Shown: positions 58,181 through 64,000 of the stretch, piece by piece
Layout: each line of letters opens with the position of its first letter
How positions within the stretch are numbered: position 1 is the stretch's first letter
DNA from: Dryococelus australis
Taxonomy: Eukaryota; Arthropoda; Insecta; Phasmatodea; Phasmatidae
NCBI GenBank assembly: GCA_029891345.1
Contig: CM057000.1
Location: 137,128,663 to 137,192,662, forward strand
DNA length: 64,000 nucleotides
Direction of reading: 5' to 3'
The notes under the pieces: model-generated
Databases searched by the model: none
What the model saw: only the letters and a program-made list of their open reading frames with translations
What the model was told of the DNA's origin: nothing
Made by a program: the position numbers and the translations under genes

Positions 58181-58312
58181 CACGCAATCTATTGGTCTTG
58201 GCGAGAGCTGTCGATTGAAACCTAAACGAGCGTCGTAGATTGTTCTAGTCGAAAGTTATACTACGCGGAAATTACGAGACGCGGCTAAACGAACTCAAAA
58301 ATTGCGCAACCA

Positions 58313-58324
58313 CCCCCCCCCCCC
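58313..58324. repeat. Poly-C tract (12 C)
   Basis: Uninterrupted C run; a second, longer run follows 164 bp downstream. Confidence 0.9.
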
Positions 58325-58487
58325 AACACCGTGCACGATGCTTCGCAGCCCTCACAAAAAGTAACAAATTCTTTGATCCTTTGGCAATCGAGGGGTGTAA
58401 TTGAATATCGAATGCAGACTATAGATTCGGAGCTGCAAAGCCAAACTGTATCCCCCGATTTTGTTTTCATAGGATTTTCTGGATTAA

Positions 58488-58502
58488 CCCCCCCCCCCCC
58501 CC
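58488..58502. repeat. Poly-C tract (15 C)
   Basis: Uninterrupted C run followed by ACCCC. Confidence 0.9.
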
Positions 58503-58839
58503 ACCCCTTTTCTCTCTCACTCTATGGTTGCCAATTTAAAGACGTATTCACGTCAAAAACGTGTATTGTAATTAAAATTAACACTAGCAAGTATAAAAAT
58601 ATTGGATAAAAATTCGAACAAACTTATTTAGGATTACTCAAAACTTGCATAATTCATATATACTTTTTTTTAACGTCATAACTGATATAGTTTATAAACA
58701 AATACCGTGTTATACAAATTCTAGAAATACTGCATCATTCTACTAGAAGCATATTTAAAAATAATATTAAAATTTGTCTTTACGTACGGTATTAATTCAA
58801 CAAAAAAATTCGTAATTTTAGTGTGGGTTTGATATTTCT
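58503..58839. other. Unassigned A+T-rich DNA
   Basis: Nothing recognised. Confidence 0.45.
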
Positions 58840-59300
58840 TTCGAGAAAGTGACCCTTACAGCAGAGTATTAGGGGGTCATATGACTCACACAGAAACACT
58901 GGTTTTGCCGCGTATGGACACAGTAATGTGGAAGTACGAAGCTCACCAGCAGAAGAGGATGGTCGACTCCAGGCTCCCTGGAGCAATCCGCACGCTTACT
59001 CACTTCAAGCTCTTCCATGTCTTATAAAGGCGCGGCCGCTGGACAAGCCGCGGGAGCTCTCGCGAAACAGCTTCGAGTCCCTTCGCTCCACTCTTCACTC
59101 TACCGGAGCGGCGAGGTCCGTACGAACGACGATCCGGCAACAGAGCGGACACGAAGAGAAAGAAAGAAAGAAAAAAACAAAGCCCCGTACTTCCCCCCGC
59201 GTCTGCTGACCTAGCCTCAGGCACCAAATTGCATGATAGCGTGAGTACCCGTCAGCGAAAAGAAAACTTGCCGATTGCAGAAGAATGGAGATTCTTGGAA
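58840..59300 (+). promoter_or_regulatory. GC-rich patch with TATA box, LTR- or promoter-like
   Basis: TCTTATAAAGGCGCGGCCGC (TATAAAGG at about 59022) lies in a GC-rich block followed by a purine-rich GAGAAAGAAAGAAAG stretch. This resembles the U3/R part of an LTR or a core promoter. No canonical LTR ends with target duplication were found. Overlapping ORFs on both strands reflect the composition and carry no motif. Confidence 0.3.
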
Positions 59301-59377
59301 GACTAGTGATGTCAAGGACATGCTTCTCACCGCTGGCTGTGTGGCAGGACCCGATTACACGAGCATATTCCATACAA

Positions 59378-59470
59378 GCTGCTCACGATAAACTGAGCAC
59401 TTTTGACAGCCCTGAATACCTACTTGTACGCACATTGTGTGTTATTCCACCGCAGGAATCACAACAACCC
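59378..59470. mobile_element. Mariner-type long MITE, 5' fragment
   Basis: GCTCACGATAAACTGAGCAC, TTTTGACAGCCCTGAATACC, TACTTGTACGCACATTGTGT, then TTATTCCACCGC. Same order as 61-140. The rest is missing. Confidence 0.7.
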
Positions 59471-59618
59471 GTCGCTTCTGTCCGTCCGTCCGTCAAACAC
59501 GTGACCAACAGCCAATCAGAGGTGGCCGTTAATTCTGCCCCTCCGTCCGTCAAAACCTTTGCTAAGCGTTAATTTTTGAAGGACGAACGGATGAAATTCC
59601 AGCCTTCTAAACGGACAC

Positions 59619-59726
59619 GTTTTGTTACTCGCTCATCCTGAGTATTTTACGAGGCTGTGTAGTGTGTGCAGTGTTTTGTTACTCGCTCATCCTGAGTATT
59701 TTACGAGGCTGTGTAGTGTGTGCAGT
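59619..59726. repeat. 54-bp exact tandem duplication
   Basis: GTTTTGTTACTCGCTCATCC, TGAGTATTTTACGAGGCTGT, GTAGTGTGTGCAGT occurs twice head to tail (59619-59672, 59673-59726) with no mismatch, and a third copy just begins (GTTTTG). Confidence 0.9.
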
Positions 59727-60411
59727 GTTTTGTTTTGGCTCTTTCTTCTTTACTTATTGTAACAGCTGGTTCGCCGCGCATTTTATTTGATTACATTAAC
59801 ACGCCTTGTTGTATTATAATTCATCTTAAACATTTGTTTACGTTTTGACGGAATGCGAATGCTGTGAATCGTTGCCCATATAGGTTTATTATTCAGTCAT
59901 TTTATTTCATTTTACATGCGTGTTACGGTACACGCAGCATCTAGAGTTTGTGGACCACATATTTTATTCTATTTTATTTGTTTTATATTGTTAAGTTTTT
60001 GTGCAATGTTGTAACTCATAAGTTGGTAACTTCTTGTGACGTCACTGGTATTATATTCATAAGGAATACACCTCGCAGGTAAACCCTATACAGCACAGGT
60101 AAATTTTAATTTTGTAACCGCCCCGATTATGGATGGCAATAGAATCACCTCATGTTCATCTTGTTGTCGAAGGGTCCTTGAGGTAGCCAGACAGGGAGGC
60201 TGATGCCCCGCCGATAATCGGTGTGATTTGTGTTCCAATCGTTGAATTGACCCTGAAAATCACGCTAGAAACAGTTGCAATAGGCGACGGTATATGCGAA
60301 AGCCGCCTGAAGAGGGCTAATTAGCATGACATCTGCAATATCGTCAAATATATGCAAGGTATTTTCCACCGCCTTTCTTTAAGTGACCGTTGGTCTGCGG
60401 TGAAGTGTTCT
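59727..60411. other. Unassigned DNA
   Basis: A GC-richer patch at about 60115-60330 has no recognised RNA or protein signature. Confidence 0.4.
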
Positions 60412-60639
60412 TATAGTCTCTTCACGGTAAAGTGAGCACTTTTTAAGGCCCTGCAAAATTTTTCCTTTCAATTAATGTCTACCTTTCCGCTACTTTTTAA
60501 TGTAATCATTGCAATATTACTAATAAACATAGTGTATACATTTTATCACTCTCAAAAGTTAACGTCTGAGACTGAAATAAAATATATTTATTAGGGGTTA
60601 ATGCCTTTTGGAAGGGCCTTAAAAAGTGAACAGTCTCTA
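60412..60639. mobile_element. Mariner-type MITE, short form
   Basis: TATAGTCTCTTCACGGTAAA then GTGAGCACTTTTTAAGGCCC on the left. The right end reads, inverted, TAGAGACTGTTCAC then TTTTTAAGGCCC, with about 11 bp deleted. The interior AAGTTAACGTCTGAGACTGA, AATAAAATATATTTATTAG matches the nested half at 18113. 228 bp. Confidence 0.8.
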
Positions 60640-61766
60640 GCTACACGTAAGCAATTGCACTGTTACATAGCACCTTATGAATTGTCACGAGACGCCTGAG
60701 AACTCTTAAATATGCTCTACAGCTTTTAATTAATTACTAACCAGAAGATTATTTTATGTGCAAGCTTACGAACTGATATTTTAGCTTGTTTAGGGTGAGA
60801 AAATTTTCTTTGACACTAACTAACTGATCATTTCACACTACAGAACAATTTATAATTTCTCACTTAAAGGCACAGTAAAGATTTTGTTTTAAGTTACCTG
60901 ACACATGATACACAAGTGGTATTTTCAACAGACATAAGGAGGCAAACATTTCTATTTTTAAAGTAGCTGCGTGCTGGTTTTTCCCTCACATTTTTAATTC
61001 ATTTCATTAAGGTGAAAGTCTAGTTGGAATCTGGTCAAAAACTTTTCAGCATTAAATATTTTAAGTCACTATTGGAGAATTTAATTAAATAAATATGCAC
61101 GTAGCTAGTTTTCTCCTACTTCCTGTTGTGTCCATCAGTTTTATGAGGTGTATATGTTTTGGAGTTGGAGAAATAAGGGAATGTTCTCCCTTGTGAATGG
61201 ACAACTAATCATCTATATGTATTTTTTTGTGTCTTTACATTGAGTGAGTCATTGCAGTGTAGTCGCTGGTATACAAACGTAGTATATAAGTAATCCAGCA
61301 TTTCCCTACCGTGTTCGCCTGTGTGCCACTGAACCCCAGACATTTGACATTCTCACCCTTACGTGGTGCATAATTACCCGGACTGCTATCTGAATTGTCC
61401 CCGTGTTCCTCTCAGTCTCCCACAAATCAGACGAACGGTTACATTATACTTGTTTATGTAAATGTAAAATGAAATTATGGTACATTTTTCATGAAGATTA
61501 AACGATAATGACGTCTGGAAACACGAGCTCCTTTCGTGCAATAGTAAAAGTAATAAAAATCACGCTTTATGAGCTATTTAATATTTTTTTTTTACATTGA
61601 TCAACTTCCGGTATGTACGTGTATGTGCGCTTTGGGTATTTAAAAACACAATAAAGCCAAAAGTTTTCACTTTTTATGGAGAGTTTTTTTCTATATGTAA
61701 TTATGCAGGTAGGGGCAGCGACACCTCGAATGTTGATCTCAAAAGCGCTTAGTTACACTTGAAAAG
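60640..61766. other. Unassigned A+T-rich DNA
   Basis: Nothing recognised. Confidence 0.45.
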
Positions 61767-61945
61767 CTTTCGTATGTGGGAATCGTGCCGGACGATGCCG
61801 CTGGCCGGCGGGTTTTCTCGGGGATCTCCTGTTTCCCCCGCCCTTGTATTCCGAGGCTGCTCCATGCTCACCTCGCGCCACCCTCAGCGACTCTCAAGAC
61901 CATGATGTTAAGAGCCATCCAAATCTTTTAAATACACCCCCCTAA
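61767..61945 (+). mobile_element. SINE body copy without tRNA head
   Basis: TTTCGTATGTGGGAATCGTG, CCGGACGATGCCGCTGGCCG, GCGGGTTTTCTCGGGGATCT, CTGTTTCCCCCGCCCTTG, then TTAAGAGCCATCCAAATC. It is close to the body of the SINE at 1321 and starts at the same internal point as the copy at 36031. Confidence 0.8.
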
Positions 61946-64000
61946 TTCTTGTTATGCGAGTACAATGTTATATCTAGCATCATAGCTTGCGTGTTTTTTA
62001 ACAGTGGGCTGTGAAAAACCCTTGCTTGGGGAGCGTCATGAATGTTCTGGGAGATGTCTCTTGAGGTGATCCTACCCGGCCGTGAACTAGATCAAAAAGG
62101 TCGGCCCGGAAACAGATGCTAGGAGTGGGAAGGGACGGATAGTGGAAACAACTTGGTAGTACCTACGGGATTATGAAGTCACATTGCCAGCTTTTACGTG
62201 CACCAATGGAAAAGTCGCTTATTGCAGTCACAATTCCCTTATATAGCGGCGAGCAAATTTTTTAAATTAAAACAGGAAAAAGTTGGTAAACTGCGAGCTG
62301 AATTTAATATTTAACTAGTGAAGTATTACATGTCTCAAAATATCGTGATGGAAGTTGAATACGAAACGTCTTATAGTGTCTATTCGCGCTTACACATTGT
62401 TTCAGTGGAATCTTTGGAAAATTACCCCATGTATGAAATGCTCGGTTGTTTCCTATATATGTCATGTATTGCAGGCTTTGTATGCATTTGTCAATTAAAA
62501 ATCATTTTATTTTTGGTTAAATTGTACTTTTACTTATACTTTTATATAAATTGTAATATTTAATTTATAATAAATATGGGTATTTAAAATAGGTGTGTTG
62601 AAATTGCTTGGTAATAAATAATTCTTATGCAATGTATTAATACACTGAGTGCTCACGAATACAGTTTGTTGACCTTCTGATGTAAGCTTTGCTTGCATGA
62701 GGCGGAGGGTTATCCTGGATGTAGATCTTTGGTAGGGCTTCTGTAAAATTAAAAGGAGGTCTAACGGTGAATGGACTATATCAAATGATTTGACGAGAGC
62801 ATCCCTTATGTAGCTCATGTTGGGTTAACTGCCCAACGTTTATGAGTTTACAAATGCAGACCGATTCGATGAAAACAACTCGGAAGTATTATCACAGATG
62901 GAGAAACTTAAGAGTCTGAAAAAAGAGCCGCGTACTCTCGTTTATGAAGCAACTAACGAAGTCCATGAAATCAATAAAATAACGATTTTCTCGTCCGAGT
63001 TACTCCGAAGTACTGCATACGCAAGTTAGTGAAGTTATAAAATCGCACAGTCTTAGGCCTATACTAACGGACAAGCCGAGTAACGTAGCACCACGGGGGA
63101 AAAAAGTCAGCATAAATACTCCTCAGTCAGCAGCGAGCACAATGTAAGTATGTCAGGCTCAAAACTTGACATATATTTAATATGTTTTATGAAAATGTAA
63201 TCAACATATTATGTTTTCAAAACTATTGTTACTTCATAAAAAGTTGTTCCAACTAACGTTGCATCTTGAGAAAGGCCAAAATAAAGTCACAATTTAGCTA
63301 TTATAAGAGAATCGTCTGCTTAATATAACATTGCAGAATAATAGGTGGACTCATTAGACATCTCAGTAGTGGGGTAAGAAAATTTCGAAGACGTAGGTGT
63401 ATGTTTTTTTTTTTAAACTATATATCGCAGAGAATTATTATATCGCAAGTCGAGAGAGCTCCACGAGATGTGGCTTCTGAACACTTCGCCCGCCTCTTTT
63501 ATACTCAATACCAAGGTCATTTTAAGCCAGAAGTGGAGTTGAGGGAACCCGTCTGCAGGTTTCTCCAATTCCTCGCAGTAAAAAGAAAGAAGTAAAGGCA
63601 ACGAGAGCAAATCAAGTACAGTCTGTTTCGAAAAAAAAAAGAGGAGAGTGAGAAGGTACCGCGGTAGCGGGCGTCGCGAAAACGAGACACGAGAGAAACA
63701 AACAAACCTGTTTACAGCTTATTGCGCAATACAAAACCTTAGCATTTGACTATACATTTTCCTTTCCTTTGACGAAACCACCAATACACAATACAATTGT
63801 AAAGTCAGAGTGCAGAGAGTTGAAAAACGGTTCTACGAACTTCGTAAAAATGTGTATGTTGATATGAGAATAATTATGATATTACCCAGGAATGCATTTT
63901 ACGTATCTTTTTTAAAGAACAGGCTTAAAATTTATATTAAAAGTTTATTTCAAAACAAAAATCTCATTTGTTTACATTATTAAAATTTATGTCAATTCAT
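61946..64000. other. Unassigned DNA to the end of the window
   Basis: A GC-richer block at about 62020-62180 and a TATA-like CCTCTTTTATACTCAAT near 63490 with purine-rich sequence downstream (63580-63700) were seen but not assigned. The ORFs at 62318 and 62534 (minus) lack motifs. Confidence 0.4.

Noticed and set aside
59000-59572. Several ORFs on both strands
   Set aside because: Compositional effect of a GC-rich block and part of a MITE fragment; no motif.
60115-60330. Possible structured RNA
   Set aside because: GC-richer than its surroundings, but I could not build a convincing known RNA fold or match.

Overview
This window is intergenic, repeat-dominated DNA from a eukaryote, almost certainly an insect or other arthropod with a large genome. 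It is strongly A+T-rich by eye and has no bacterial-style gene density. It carries tRNA-derived SINEs, non-LTR retrotransposons (LINEs), small inverted-repeat transposons (MITEs), a solo LTR and long microsatellites. One SINE family (34905-35085 and 38460-38572) has a 'TTTTCCATGGTTTCC' core and a 'CAGGCAAATGC' 3' block, which I recall from polyneopteran insects such as cockroaches, termites and orthopterans; I hold that placement loosely. I recognise no intact host gene. Almost all short ORFs are chance ORFs in repeats.

Layout. 0-8 kb: a mariner-type MITE (51), a SINE with an 11-bp target duplication (1321), a 1-kb TIR element with a nested SINE (4139), a small MITE (5289), a second mariner-type MITE (6587) and another TIR element (7127). 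8-10.4 kb: a degenerate LINE whose ORF1 has a coiled coil plus SGNH-esterase-like motifs and whose endonuclease is split by a solo LTR (9197-9975). 10.4-20.7 kb: three copies of an unusual composite element made of ~290-bp dimeric tandem units, two of them ending in a tRNA-like tail. 20.7-22 kb: a second copy of the first LINE family. 22-25.5 kb: decayed direct-repeat arrays and a GC-rich patch. 25.6-28.5 kb: an unidentified, decayed coding region built from repeated modules. 29-31.7 kb: B-box repeats, a 240-bp tandem array and a 172-bp near-palindrome. 32.3-34.3 kb: a third LINE copy with its natural 3' end. 34.9-36.6 kb: SINEs, a long TA/CA microsatellite and a MITE carrying CRE and E-box palindromes. 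38.6-43.6 kb: a nearly full-length two-ORF LINE resembling the Tx1/L1 group. 44-45.8 kb: the second copy of the 1-kb TIR element, with an internal 52-bp tandem array. 46-64 kb: mostly unrecognised A+T-rich DNA with a TTAA-flanked element, more MITEs, microsatellites, poly-C tracts, one possible small ORF with a TATA box, and a SINE body fragment.

The elements interact by nesting: the solo LTR sits in a LINE, a SINE sits in a TIR element, a widespread arthropod repeat and a MITE half sit in the tandem element, and a TTAA element abuts a mariner-type end. Every coding element seen has at least one stop or frameshift, so nothing here looks autonomously active. All family names rest on motifs read by eye; no database search was possible.
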